A DNA stretch of 64,000 nt from Scatomorpha sp964535405 (GTDB lineage Bacteria > Bacillota > Clostridia > Oscillospirales > Oscillospiraceae), in contig CAZHUG010000003.1 in NCBI GenBank assembly GCA_964535405.1, positions 1 to 64,000 on the forward strand. Direction: 5' to 3'. The position numbers were made by a program, and so were the translations under genes. Below the pieces are notes generated by a model. The model made no database searches. It was not told the origin of the DNA and saw only the letters and a list, made by a program, of their open reading frames with translations. Positions 17,340 to 25,403 of this stretch are shown piece by piece; the first letter of the stretch is position 1; every line of letters begins with the position of its first letter.

Positions 17340-18046
17340 TTATTCGGCCCCCTTATCCTTGTATACTCCCAGCGGGTAATAAGGCATCATGTTTTCCTCA
17401 AGCCACTTAACAGACTCGACAGGAGACATGCCCCAGTTTGTCGGGCAGGTGGAGAGAACCTCGATTATGTTCAGGCCCTTGCCTTCCATCTGGTTTGAGA
17501 ATGCCTTTTTGATGGCTCTCTTGGCCTTGATGATGTTGGCGTTGGTGTTAAGAGCAACACGCTCGGCATAGTAAGTGCCGGGGATCTGAGAAAGCATTTC
17601 GCAGACCTTCAAAGGTGATCCGGACCATTCCTCGCTACGGCCATATGGGCTGGTAGTGGTCTTCTGACCAACGAGGGTGGTAGGTGCCATCTGACCTCCG
17701 GTCATTCCGTATATTCCGTTGTTTATNNNNNNNNNNCGTTGGTGCCGATAGACGCCAGGTCACCGTCACCCTGATATGTGAACACGCAGGTATCGGGATG
17801 CACGCGCTTGATTCCTGTTGCGACTGCGGGTGCGCGGCCATGGGCGGCCTCGAACATGTCGCAATTAAAATAGTTGTAAGCAAAGACAGAGCAGCCGACA
17901 GGTGCAACGCCGATGATATTGTCAGTCAGGCCAAGCTCCTCGACAGTCTCTGCGACCAGGCGGTGTGCTATGCCGTGATGGCATCCGGGGCAATAGTGGA
18001 ACACCGCATCGGACAGCATACTGGTTTTTTCAAATACTACGGCCAT
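17340..18046 (-). CDS. 2-oxoacid:ferredoxin oxidoreductase, beta (TPP-binding) subunit, interrupted by an assembly gap
   Basis: This thiamin-diphosphate-binding subunit appears in two pieces around ten N. The N-terminal piece (18046 to 17737) carries CPGCHHGIAHRL and the TPP motif TYQGDGDLASIGTN. The C-terminal piece (17726 to 17340) resumes INNGIYGMTGGQMAPTT and runs to the stop. The two pieces are in different frames across the N run. About 15-17 residues usually found here (roughly 50 bases) are missing, so the N run is a placeholder rather than a true frameshift. The start overlaps the alpha-subunit stop as TAATG. The native gene is probably intact. Confidence 0.85.
17727..17736. other. 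Run of ten N (assembly gap)
   Basis: Ten undefined bases in the middle of the beta-subunit gene. Protein conservation on both sides implies that more than ten bases are missing. Confidence 0.99.
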
Positions 18047-19122
18047 TACAGTTCCTCCCTCATGCTGAGCAGCTTATCTCTGATCTCCTCGGAAGTGGGC
18101 ATATGGCTGCCGTAACGACCGTAGAAATCGACCTTCTGATCTCCGTTAATTGCAAGCTTCACGTCCTCAAGCATCTGTCCTGCGTTGAGCTCAACGTCCA
18201 GAACCGCCTTGACGCCGGGGGCGACGGCTGCATCGTGGAGAGCATCATACGGGAAGGGCCAGAGAGTGATGGGACGGAAGAGGCCAACCTTGAAGCCCTG
18301 CTCGTTGAGCTCGTCAATTGCGGACTTGCAGATACGTGCAACAGTGCCGAAGGCAGTGACGACGATCTCGGCGCCTTCCATGTTGTATGCTTCGTAGCGG
18401 ATCTCGTTTGCTTCTATCTTGCGATAGTTGGCCTGAAGACGCTCGTTGAGCCCATCAAGCTCCTCGACGCTGATGTACAGGGAGTTGATGACTGCGCGCT
18501 CAGACTTGTTCTTGGGGTTCTTGCCGTTTGCAGCCCAGGGCTTGGCTTCATAGTCAACCTTGAAATCTATCATCTCGGGCAGGGTGACAGGCTCCATCAT
18601 CTGGCAGGTCATGCCGTCAGCTGCGATCATGACTGCCGTGCGATACTTCTCAGACATCTCAAATGCGAGCTGCATCATGTCTATGGACTCCTGCACGGAG
18701 GCCGGGGCGAGAACTATCAGGTGATAGTCGCCGTGTCCGCCGCCCTTGCAGGCCTGGAAATAGTCGGCCTGACCGGCCTGGATGCTGCCGAGACCGGGGC
18801 CGCCGCGCATAACGTTCATGATTACGCAGGGAAGCTCGGAAGCGGCTATGTAGGATATGCCCTCCATCTTCAGGGATACTCCGGGTGAGGAGGAGCTGGT
18901 GAGAACACGCTCGCCGGTACCTGCTGCGCCGTAAACCATATTTATGGCTCCAACTTCGCTCTCGGCCTGCAGGAAGCAGCCACCGATTTCAGGCATACGT
19001 GCGGACATATACTCGGGGATTTCAGTCTGGGGTGTGATGGGGTAGCCGAAGAAATAACGGCAGCCGGCACGAATTGCGGCCTCCGCTATGGCTTCACTGC
19101 CCTTCATAAGAGTCAATGCCAT
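18046..19122 (-). CDS. vorB: 2-oxoacid:ferredoxin oxidoreductase, alpha subunit (VorB/KorA type)
   Basis: A 358-residue alpha subunit with the pyrimidine-binding TPP fold. KGSEAIAEAAIRAGCRYFFG and YPITPQTEIPEYM open the protein, and TSSSSPGVSLKMEGISY follows near residue 80. This subtype is often called VorB (3-methyl-2-oxobutanoate) but 2-oxoglutarate enzymes look similar, so the substrate is not settled. The frame extends upstream, but the ATG at 19122 follows AGGAGG. It lies 13 bases after the ferredoxin subunit gene. Confidence 0.88.
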   Translation of the reverse strand: MALTLMKGSEAIAEAAIRAGCRYFFGYPITPQTEIPEYMSARMPEIGGCFLQAESEVGAINMVYGAAGTGERVLTSSSSPGVSLKMEGISYIAASELPCVIMNVMRGGPGLGSIQAGQADYFQACKGGGHGDYHLIVLAPASVQESIDMMQLAFEMSEKYRTAVMIAADGMTCQMMEPVTLPEMIDFKVDYEAKPWAANGKNPKNKSERAVINSLYISVEELDGLNERLQANYRKIEANEIRYEAYNMEGAEIVVTAFGTVARICKSAIDELNEQGFKVGLFRPITLWPFPYDALHDAAVAPGVKAVLDVELNAGQMLEDVKLAINGDQKVDFYGRYGSHMPTSEEIRDKLLSMREEL

Positions 19123-19135
19123 GTCTAAGTTCCTC

Positions 19136-19345
19136 CTATTCCTTCTCGATGCGGATAGCAATATCCGGGCAAGTGCGGGCGCAGGACGCGCAGGCGATGC
19201 AGGCATCCATATCAGTTATCTCTGCCGGATGATAGCCCTTTGCGTTCAGCTTAGCTTTAGAGATCTGCAGAAGATTTTTTGGACAGGCTCTTACACAAAG
19301 CCCACAGCCCTTGCAGAGCTCCTCGTTGATCGTAAGTTTGACCAT
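19136..19345 (-). CDS. 2-oxoacid:ferredoxin oxidoreductase, delta (2x[4Fe-4S]) subunit
   Basis: A 69-residue ferredoxin with two complete CxxCxxCxxxCP clusters (CKGCGLCVRACP and CIACASCARTCP). It carries electrons from the catalytic subunits. The ATG at 19345 follows AGAGGTAG. The delta-alpha-beta-gamma order from 19345 down to 16790 is standard for these enzymes. Confidence 0.93.
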   Translation of the reverse strand: MVKLTINEELCKGCGLCVRACPKNLLQISKAKLNAKGYHPAEITDMDACIACASCARTCPDIAIRIEKE

Positions 19346-19389
19346 GCTGCTACCTCTTTTCCTTATATTGACATTACAATGCACAGTTT

Positions 19390-20097
19390 TTACAGACCCT
19401 CTCTTGTGAAAGTCTCCCAGTCGCGGTGCATGAAGGTCTCGATATTCAGTGGCGTTCCAATAAATTTGGGGTCATGTCCCTCAGCCATGAACTGTTCAAG
19501 CAGCTCGGGACGTCCGGATGTGTAGAGCACCGGGGTACCGGTACGCTCGGAGGCTTCCTTTATAACCTCATAGCCGTCACGCAGATCGTCAGGTCCTGCC
19601 ATACGCGCCAGATTCGTATTGTTTACGAAGCCGGTGACCTTCTGGCGGGAGTGCTTCTCCAGCTCATGCATGAGGGAGATGAGTCGCTCCGGCGTGCCTG
19701 CCATGGGTCTGCGTGTATTGACGACGTTCAGAACCGTGACACTACCCTCCGGAAGCTCGGCAAAGTCCTGATAGTAGCGTCCCAGGGCCGTTGCTCCGGC
19801 GGGGTCTCCGCCGACATCGAATATTACCAGATCCCAGTCCAAAGCGAAAGCCGAGGACACTGCCGCCGGAACAGAAAGCGTCTCAACGCTACTGTTGACG
19901 AAGTTGGGCGATACCAGACGAATTTCGTGTGACTTTATGAGGTTTCCTCTGTCGGTAAGGCGGAAGTAGGTGTTGATCATATCCAAGTCAATGAGCTCGA
20001 CCTTTTTTCCTTCTTTTGCCGCGTTGAGGGCAAAGTTAAGCGCAAGCTCGGTTTTGCCACTGCCGTAGTTTCCTATTAGGACTATGACCTCTTTCAT
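19390..20097 (-). CDS. P-loop ATPase of unknown function
   Basis: A 235-residue protein with Walker A GNYGSGKTE at 8-16, a hydrophobic strand ending IFDVGGDPAGA near residue 100 in the Walker B position, and NTR/NNTNLAR nucleotide-base motifs later. This is a SIMIBI-like (MinD/CobQ) arrangement. I do not recognise a specific function. It lies directly upstream of the 2-oxoacid oxidoreductase genes and 17 bases after a ketopantoate-reductase-like gene. It could help cofactor or iron-sulfur loading or enzyme activation, but that is a guess from context. Confidence 0.8.
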   Translation of the reverse strand: MKEVIVLIGNYGSGKTELALNFALNAAKEGKKVELIDLDMINTYFRLTDRGNLIKSHEIRLVSPNFVNSSVETLSVPAAVSSAFALDWDLVIFDVGGDPAGATALGRYYQDFAELPEGSVTVLNVVNTRRPMAGTPERLISLMHELEKHSRQKVTGFVNNTNLARMAGPDDLRDGYEVIKEASERTGTPVLYTSGRPELLEQFMAEGHDPKFIGTPLNIETFMHRDWETFTREGL

Positions 20098-20114
20098 AAT
20101 ATCAGGCTACTCTC

Positions 20115-21074
20115 TTATTGTTCTTTATACTGTACGTCGTAGTTGTCCTGGATGCAGCGGATTACAGTGGACAGAACGTCGCAAGTGGGGGTGGGGATGC
20201 CGAACTGCTTGCCATAGTCAGAGATGGCACCGTTGAGGGTATCGATCTCAGTGCGATACTTCTTCCAAAGTACGTCCTGAGCCATTGACGGATAGTAGTC
20301 AGAGATGTTATCAACAATGTGCTTGTGATCTGTGTCGATGAACTCCTGGGTGTCAAGGTTTACGCCCTTTGCGCGTGCAACGGCACAGCACTCAGCGATG
20401 ACGTCGTGGAACAGCTTCTTGCCAAACTCGTTTGCCTCGACCTGGCCTATCTTCAGGCGGGTAACGGCGCAGACGGTGTTGACGGTGCAGTTGACGACGA
20501 CCTTCTTCCACAGGAAGGGCAGGACCTCCTCGCGGAACACGGCCTCGCAGCCGCCCTTGTTGTAGCAGTCTTCCATGTGCTTACCGGCAGCAACAGTGAT
20601 CTCGTTGTTCTCAAGTGCGCCGAAGTTCATGATGACGCCTTCACTGGGGGTGGAGATGCAGCCGCCGGGGCCGTCCAGTGATGTGCCGATGACGCCGGAG
20701 CCGATCATGCAGCGGGAAGCGGGATAGTACTTCAGAAGCTTGTCATCGTTGCCGAGGCCATTGATGAGGGAAACAAGAACGGTGTCGGGTCCGATGCAGG
20801 GCTTTGCGCCCTGAATGGCACTCTCGAGCTGGTTTGCCTTGGTCATGAAAATGACGATATCCATGATTCCAATATCATCGGCAGTATAAGCGGTCTTAAA
20901 GCCTGTGAGTTGGCAGGTATCGTCGGGGTAGATGGTGAACTTCATGCCGTCGGCGGCAACCTTGTCCATGTGCTCCTTATAGGGGTCGACCAGGGTCATG
21001 TCTGCTCCGCCCTTGCGGAGATACGCAGCAAAAACGCTACCTGCCGCTCCGGAACCAATCATTGCAATTTTCAT
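20115..21074 (-). CDS. Ketopantoate-reductase-like (PanE/ApbA family) oxidoreductase, copy 1
   Basis: A 319-residue NAD(P)-dependent 2-oxoacid reductase with GSGAAGSVFAAYLRKGG (7-23), the Rossmann nucleotide site of PanE proteins. A conserved Lys in MTKANQLESA (about 98), N-x-x-N-x-x motifs around 195-200 and the C-terminal helical domain follow. True PanE makes pantoate. Close relatives reduce branched-chain 2-oxoacids to 2-hydroxyacids, which suits the neighbouring 2-oxoacid oxidoreductase. It is the tandem paralogue of the gene at 21182-22132. Confidence 0.85.
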   Translation of the reverse strand: MKIAMIGSGAAGSVFAAYLRKGGADMTLVDPYKEHMDKVAADGMKFTIYPDDTCQLTGFKTAYTADDIGIMDIVIFMTKANQLESAIQGAKPCIGPDTVLVSLINGLGNDDKLLKYYPASRCMIGSGVIGTSLDGPGGCISTPSEGVIMNFGALENNEITVAAGKHMEDCYNKGGCEAVFREEVLPFLWKKVVVNCTVNTVCAVTRLKIGQVEANEFGKKLFHDVIAECCAVARAKGVNLDTQEFIDTDHKHIVDNISDYYPSMAQDVLWKKYRTEIDTLNGAISDYGKQFGIPTPTCDVLSTVIRCIQDNYDVQYKEQ

Positions 21075-21181
21075 TAATCTCTTCCTCCTAAATATTTATA
21101 GCATATATTGATTTTGAGTCTGCACAATTTAGCTGCCAGCACGGTACATGCCTGTATATGTATACTAGCGCATACTACAGT

Positions 21182-22132
21182 TTAATTCCTGTACTGCTTA
21201 TCGTAGTTCTCCTGTATTGTGGAAATTACCCGCGTGAGCACTGAGTTTGCCGGGGTCGGAACTCCGTAACGCTCCCCGTATTTCGCCAAAGCACCGTTCA
21301 GAACAGATATCTCTGTCTGACGCTTATGTATAACTGCGTCCTGAGCCATAGAAGGGTAATAATCCCCGAGATTTTCTCTCAAGTTTTCAACATCCGCCTC
21401 AATCAGAGGCCAAATATCTCCGACACCGGCGGCCTTAGCCACGGCGCAGCCCTCTTTCCAGATCTGCCGCATGAGGGCAAAGCCGTATTCGTTATCCATA
21501 ACCTCGCGCACCCGCAGACGTGTAACCGTGCAAGCCGCGTTATAGCCGCTGTTGGTGATTGCCTTCTTCCAGAGCAGGGTACGCACATCGTCTTCAAAGC
21601 TGGCGTGGCAACCACCGGCCTCAAAGCAGTCCTCCAAATATTTTCCCGCCCTCTCGGTATGCTCACCTTTCTCCACCGCGCCAAAAAACATCTGCACGCC
21701 GTCCTCGGGCTTAGACACGCAGGTACCCGGGCAGGCAAGCTCCGTCCCTATCACGCCGGCGCCGTACATTATGCGGTCGGCGGGTACATATTTCATCAGC
21801 ACCTCATCGTTGCCCAGTCCGTTTTGCAGTGAGACCAGAACCGTATGAGATCCAATACAGTGCATGACATCGGGCATCACATTGTCTGTCTGTGTCGCCT
21901 TCACCATTATAATAACTATATCCATAACAGGCAGGGTGCTTGCATCCGGGGCTGTATGGAAGCCGGTCAGGACACATTCGCAATTCGGCTCTCTAAAAAC
22001 CAGGCCATCCTCAGAAATTTTGTCCATGTGCGCCTTATATCTGTCAACCAGATATATTTCCGCACCGCCGCGCCGAAGGTAAGCTGCGAAAACGCTGCCG
22101 GCGGCGCCGGAGCCTATCATTGCAATTTTCAT
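21182..22132 (-). CDS. Ketopantoate-reductase-like (PanE/ApbA family) oxidoreductase, copy 2
   Basis: 316 residues, clearly duplicated from or with the gene at 20115-21074. The first 20 residues are the same except for R21, and the order of motifs (GSGAAGSVFAAYLRRGG, MVKATQTDN, YPSMAQD near 265) is shared. It lies 18 bases after the GntR regulator gene and 107 bases before copy 1. Two copies may differ in chain-length or stereochemical preference; that is an inference. Confidence 0.85.
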   Translation of the reverse strand: MKIAMIGSGAAGSVFAAYLRRGGAEIYLVDRYKAHMDKISEDGLVFREPNCECVLTGFHTAPDASTLPVMDIVIIMVKATQTDNVMPDVMHCIGSHTVLVSLQNGLGNDEVLMKYVPADRIMYGAGVIGTELACPGTCVSKPEDGVQMFFGAVEKGEHTERAGKYLEDCFEAGGCHASFEDDVRTLLWKKAITNSGYNAACTVTRLRVREVMDNEYGFALMRQIWKEGCAVAKAAGVGDIWPLIEADVENLRENLGDYYPSMAQDAVIHKRQTEISVLNGALAKYGERYGVPTPANSVLTRVISTIQENYDKQYRN

Positions 22133-22150
22133 GTCGCGCAGCCTCCAAAC

Positions 22151-22900
22151 CTATTTTTCATTTTTCTCGCCTGAACGCTTGACAATCCAGAAGGGATCGT
22201 CAGTGTTGTCAGAATAGGCCACAAAATTTAAACTGCTTTTTATGTGCTCTGCCATGACCTGTCGAGTCAGAGACGGTATATGCAGCTTTATTGCAGAGAC
22301 AATCGCTGCATGCTGATGCACAACCTGGCTTGACCAGGGATTAGATCTGTCAGGACTTATAAACTTAGGCCAGGAGGCCTGATACATAGTGAGATTCGGC
22401 AGCAGTTCATTATAGCTGCGTATGAGATATTTATTTCCGCTAGCCTCAACTATGAGACGATGGAAGGGCATATCGGTATCCTTCAGCCGCTTGCCGTCAA
22501 CCACGGGACCCGCAGCCTTTGAAAATTCCACAGCAAGGCTCTCCAGCCTCTCAATATCCCTCGGGCTCGCCTTCTCAGCACAAAGTGCGGCAGCCTCACA
22601 TTCAATTGCCGATCTGGCGTCATAAAGGTCAATCATATCGCGCAAGCTCATGTCCGTGACATAGAAGCCGCTCGCCTTAGGGTGTGTCTCAACAAAACCG
22701 ATAGCCTGCAGCCTGTTTATGGCCTCAACAACCGGGGTTCTCGAAATTCCGAGATCGGTGGCAATCTGGTTGATGTTGAGCTTTGATGAGGGCGCCAGCT
22801 CAAGAGTGACTATTTCATCATATAATATTTGTGTAACTACCTCGCCAAGCTTGGCAAAGGGGTTCTTTTCGAGATAGTTTTCTAGTTTGTCTCTGTTCAT
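22151..22900 (-). CDS. GntR-family (FCD domain) transcriptional regulator
   Basis: A 249-residue DNA-binding regulator. The N-terminal winged helix (about 15-85) includes INQIATDLGISRTPVVEAINRL, with key residues I47, L51, I53, S54, R55 and E59. The FCD ligand domain (about 95-235) has the metal or acid-binding DARSAIECEAAALCAE and HRLIVEASGN. FadR/FCD regulators usually respond to organic acids. As first gene of the cluster that runs to 16790, it probably controls the reductases and the oxidoreductase. The start at 22900 has GGAGGTG. Confidence 0.9.
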   Translation of the reverse strand: MNRDKLENYLEKNPFAKLGEVVTQILYDEIVTLELAPSSKLNINQIATDLGISRTPVVEAINRLQAIGFVETHPKASGFYVTDMSLRDMIDLYDARSAIECEAAALCAEKASPRDIERLESLAVEFSKAAGPVVDGKRLKDTDMPFHRLIVEASGNKYLIRSYNELLPNLTMYQASWPKFISPDRSNPWSSQVVHQHAAIVSAIKLHIPSLTRQVMAEHIKSSLNFVAYSDNTDDPFWIVKRSGEKNEK

Positions 22901-23902
22901 GGGAAAAGCACCTCCAGCCAGATTTTGACGTCGCTCGGGTTATTTGCACAAAAAGTCAATCATTTACCCTATCTAATTTACCACTTCCAAAACAATTAAT
23001 CAAGATGTAAGCAATTTTTAACTAAAACAGCTTAGAATTTATTGAAAAGAATGCTTTTAAGAAAAGCAACAAAATGCAGAAATTTATTGTCAATTTTCAA
23101 GCAATCATTTAAGCTCAAAAGCCTGTAACCATTGATATTCTTGACTTTATTTCATTTGGGACGCTTCTGCAAGTATTGATAAATTTTTATGCCAATTAAA
23201 AGCACAATTTATATAATTCAAAAATAGTGTTTTTAATTCGATGCATTTCGCAATTATAAATTGCCTTTTAAGTACATCAGGTGAAAAAACGCGTATTTTG
23301 ATCCAAAAGCAGGTGGTATGCTTACACGCCGTGTAGCTGCCCGTCCCACCATCTTGCATATTTTTCCACTTCTTAGGCTTTGTAATGTGCAAATATATGC
23401 AACGCAAATCCCGGTGATGCGTACAGTCACTACCTTATATGTTAAAATACCACTGCTTTGAAACAAAAGCAGCTCATTGTTAGCTTTTTCACTATTTTCG
23501 TCAATGTGTACAACTATACCGAGGATTATTCTTGCACATTTTACTCGTCACGCTTTAAAGTGCGAAAATCAATACGGATTTCGACATATTTATGCTAAAT
23601 TAATACCTCTAGCTGTTTTTGGTAAAAGCAGCTTTTTTGAAAAAAATATTGTGAAGTTTCAGGCAATGTGCCGTCAAAAAAGCTTTGTGGGGAGTGAAAT
23701 AATTGACAATTGGCCTATAATAATGAACAATTTATGAATTTCTGTAGTAATTAACTTATTTAAGCGCAATTTTAGCTTTTTGCCCCGAAAGTGTTCTATA
23801 ATTGATGCAATTTTAACTTCAAGCTATAATCTCAATTACATTGCTTACGCTTTTTGAGAGGCGAATGAGAGAAAATTTGAAAAATGGGAAGGAGCGCCGA
23901 AA
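22901..23902. other. AT-rich 1-kb intergenic region between two divergent units
   Basis: No convincing gene: the open frames here (for example 23477-23737) lack ribosome binding sites and family features. The region is much richer in A+T than its neighbours. It holds repeated CAATTTAT/ATAAATTG-like elements, a small hairpin (GCTTTT-AAG-AAAAGC, about 23051-23066) and a TATAAT at 23797-23802 upstream of the transporter. It probably carries the promoters of the GntR cluster (minus) and of the transporter (plus). Confidence 0.5.
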
Positions 23903-25057
23903 ATGAACAACAACTCGGCAATCAAGAAAGGAACCCTGGCAGCTGGCTTTTCAGTAGCATCTGTCTGGTTCGGCACACACGTTGGAGCTGGCTTTGCAAC
24001 CGGTAACCAGGTCATCCAGTACTACGTTCAGTATGGTTGGACCGCAATACTGTATCCCCTGCTCTCCATGGGACTTCTGGCAGCGGTCATGTATGTTATC
24101 ATGAAGTTTGCCACCATGCGTGGACTTGATAACTACAGTGATACATTTAAAGAACTTTGGCAGCCGTATCCGCAGATGGCGATTACTTTTGAGATCTTCT
24201 ACTTAGTAATTATCCTCGCAGCCGTCGCCGCCGCTATAGCCGGTGCAGCAGGGCTGGTCGACAAATTCCTCCACGTAGGAATGCTTCTGAGCACTGTCAT
24301 AGTTACATTGATCCTTATCCTGCTTTGCATGTTCGGAGTTAAACTGATTATCGCAGCTTCCACTTTCCTGTCCGTCGCTATACTCGTAGTCGCCGGCACC
24401 ATGATCGTCGTCGGCATCTCCAAGCATCTTCCCCAGGTCGGCGAAGGTATCGCCGCCGGTCTCACCAAGGGCAAAGAATTCGAAGGCGCGTGGAGAGGTA
24501 TCCTCGTCTACGCCGGTTTCCAGTGCGTTTCCATTCCCCCGATGATCGCCGCAGCCACCACCCTGAATCATAAGGGTGTCAAGAAGGCCGCAGTCCTCGG
24601 CGGAGTCATGAACGGCGGCATGCTTGCCCTGTCCGGCCTGATGCTCATCGGCTGGTACAGCGAGATCCAGGCAGCCGGCGAAGTAGCTCTGCCCAACCTG
24701 TTCGTCTGCGAGAGCATCGGCTGGGACGTTCTCATCGTACTTTACTCAATTCTTCTCTTCTGCGCATTCATTTCCACCTGCGTCACTCTTATCTACACCA
24801 TGATCGTACGCTTCGAGGGCAAGTTCTTCCCCAAGCAGGTCAAAAATGAAAAGATTCGCATGTTCGCCGTCGGTGTCATTGTCGTCGGCATCTGCATAGC
24901 TCTGTCCAGCCTGGGCCTGAGCGGAATCATCAAGTACGCATATGGTTATGACGGATATCTGGCTATCGCAGTCGTTGTTATCCCTGTACTCACCATAGGC
25001 GTGAAGAAGAACAGACAGTATGCGAAAGACCATCCCGAAGTCCTCGAAGCTCACTGA
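23903..25057 (+). CDS. YkvI-family membrane transporter
   Basis: A 384-residue protein with about ten hydrophobic segments. The start SVWFGTHVGAGFATGNQV (about 20-37) matches the broken first helix of the LeuT-fold YkvI family, and YSILLFCAFISTCVTLIYT lies late in the protein. The family is found in Firmicutes and its substrate is unknown; amino or oxo acids are plausible. The start ATG follows GGGAAGGAG. A small membrane protein gene follows after 9 bases. It is transcribed divergently from the 2-oxoacid cluster across a 1-kb AT-rich gap. Confidence 0.8.
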   Translation: MNNNSAIKKGTLAAGFSVASVWFGTHVGAGFATGNQVIQYYVQYGWTAILYPLLSMGLLAAVMYVIMKFATMRGLDNYSDTFKELWQPYPQMAITFEIFYLVIILAAVAAAIAGAAGLVDKFLHVGMLLSTVIVTLILILLCMFGVKLIIAASTFLSVAILVVAGTMIVVGISKHLPQVGEGIAAGLTKGKEFEGAWRGILVYAGFQCVSIPPMIAAATTLNHKGVKKAAVLGGVMNGGMLALSGLMLIGWYSEIQAAGEVALPNLFVCESIGWDVLIVLYSILLFCAFISTCVTLIYTMIVRFEGKFFPKQVKNEKIRMFAVGVIVVGICIALSSLGLSGIIKYAYGYDGYLAIAVVVIPVLTIGVKKNRQYAKDHPEVLEAH

Positions 25058-25066
25058 GGATAGCTA

Positions 25067-25273
25067 TTGTCTACACGTTTAAAATGGATAATCGTGGTGG
25101 CGGCGGAAGTCGCCGTCACCGCGATAATTTACCTCTGCGGGGTGCTTTTTGGAAAGACCCTCGGCGCGCTGTTGATCTTCATTGTCTGGGCGGTAATTTA
25201 CACGCTGGGCTACAGATGGACACGTGTGCCTGAGACTCCTGAGTCTGAAGAGAACGACTCCGACGAGAAGTGA
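25067..25273 (+). CDS. Small two-helix membrane protein
   Basis: 68 residues with a TTG start preceded by AGGA at 6 bases. Two hydrophobic segments (about 6-24 and 28-46) are followed by a charged tail rich in Glu, Asp and Ser. It lies 9 bases after the YkvI-type transporter, is followed by a terminator, and is probably co-transcribed. It may be an accessory subunit. No family is recognised. Confidence 0.6.
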   Translation: MSTRLKWIIVVAAEVAVTAIIYLCGVLFGKTLGALLIFIVWAVIYTLGYRWTRVPETPESEENDSDEK

Positions 25274-25278
25274 ATACA

Positions 25279-25315
25279 TTGGCGCGGGGAGCACTTCCCC
25301 GCGCCAATTCACTTT
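25279..25315 (+). terminator. Terminator of the YkvI transporter operon
   Basis: TTGGCGCGGGGA (25279-25290) pairs with TCCCCGCGCCAA, followed by TTCACTTTTG. Confidence 0.65.
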
Positions 25316-25339
25316 TGCCCTCCGAAGGGACAAATTATG

Positions 25340-25383
25340 TTGAATCGTGACAATATGAATGATACAATTAATCGCTGATTAAT
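25340..25383 (+). promoter_or_regulatory. Promoter and palindromic operator of the ahcY operon
   Basis: TTGAAT (25340-25345), 17-base spacer, TACAAT (25363-25368). A perfect inverted repeat ATTAATC-GCT-GATTAAT at 25367-25383 covers the -10 end and the expected start point, a typical repressor position. The regulator is unknown. Confidence 0.55.
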
Positions 25384-25403
25384 AATCTGTTGGAGGTTTT
25401 CAT

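Noticed and set aside
17635..17907. A continuous reading frame across the N run
   Set aside because: It translates the N bases as X in a frame without any oxidoreductase similarity; the true beta-subunit frames are on either side of the gap.
23155..23175. Sigma-54-like element TTGGGACG...TGCA
   Set aside because: The GG to GC spacing is 9 bases rather than 10, and no sigma-54 activator is near.
23477..23737. Open frames of 60-90 codons in the AT-rich gap (also 23147-23407 and 23254-23466 on the minus strand)
   Set aside because: No ribosome binding site, no recognisable motif, overlapping frames on both strands, and composition expected from AT-rich non-coding DNA.
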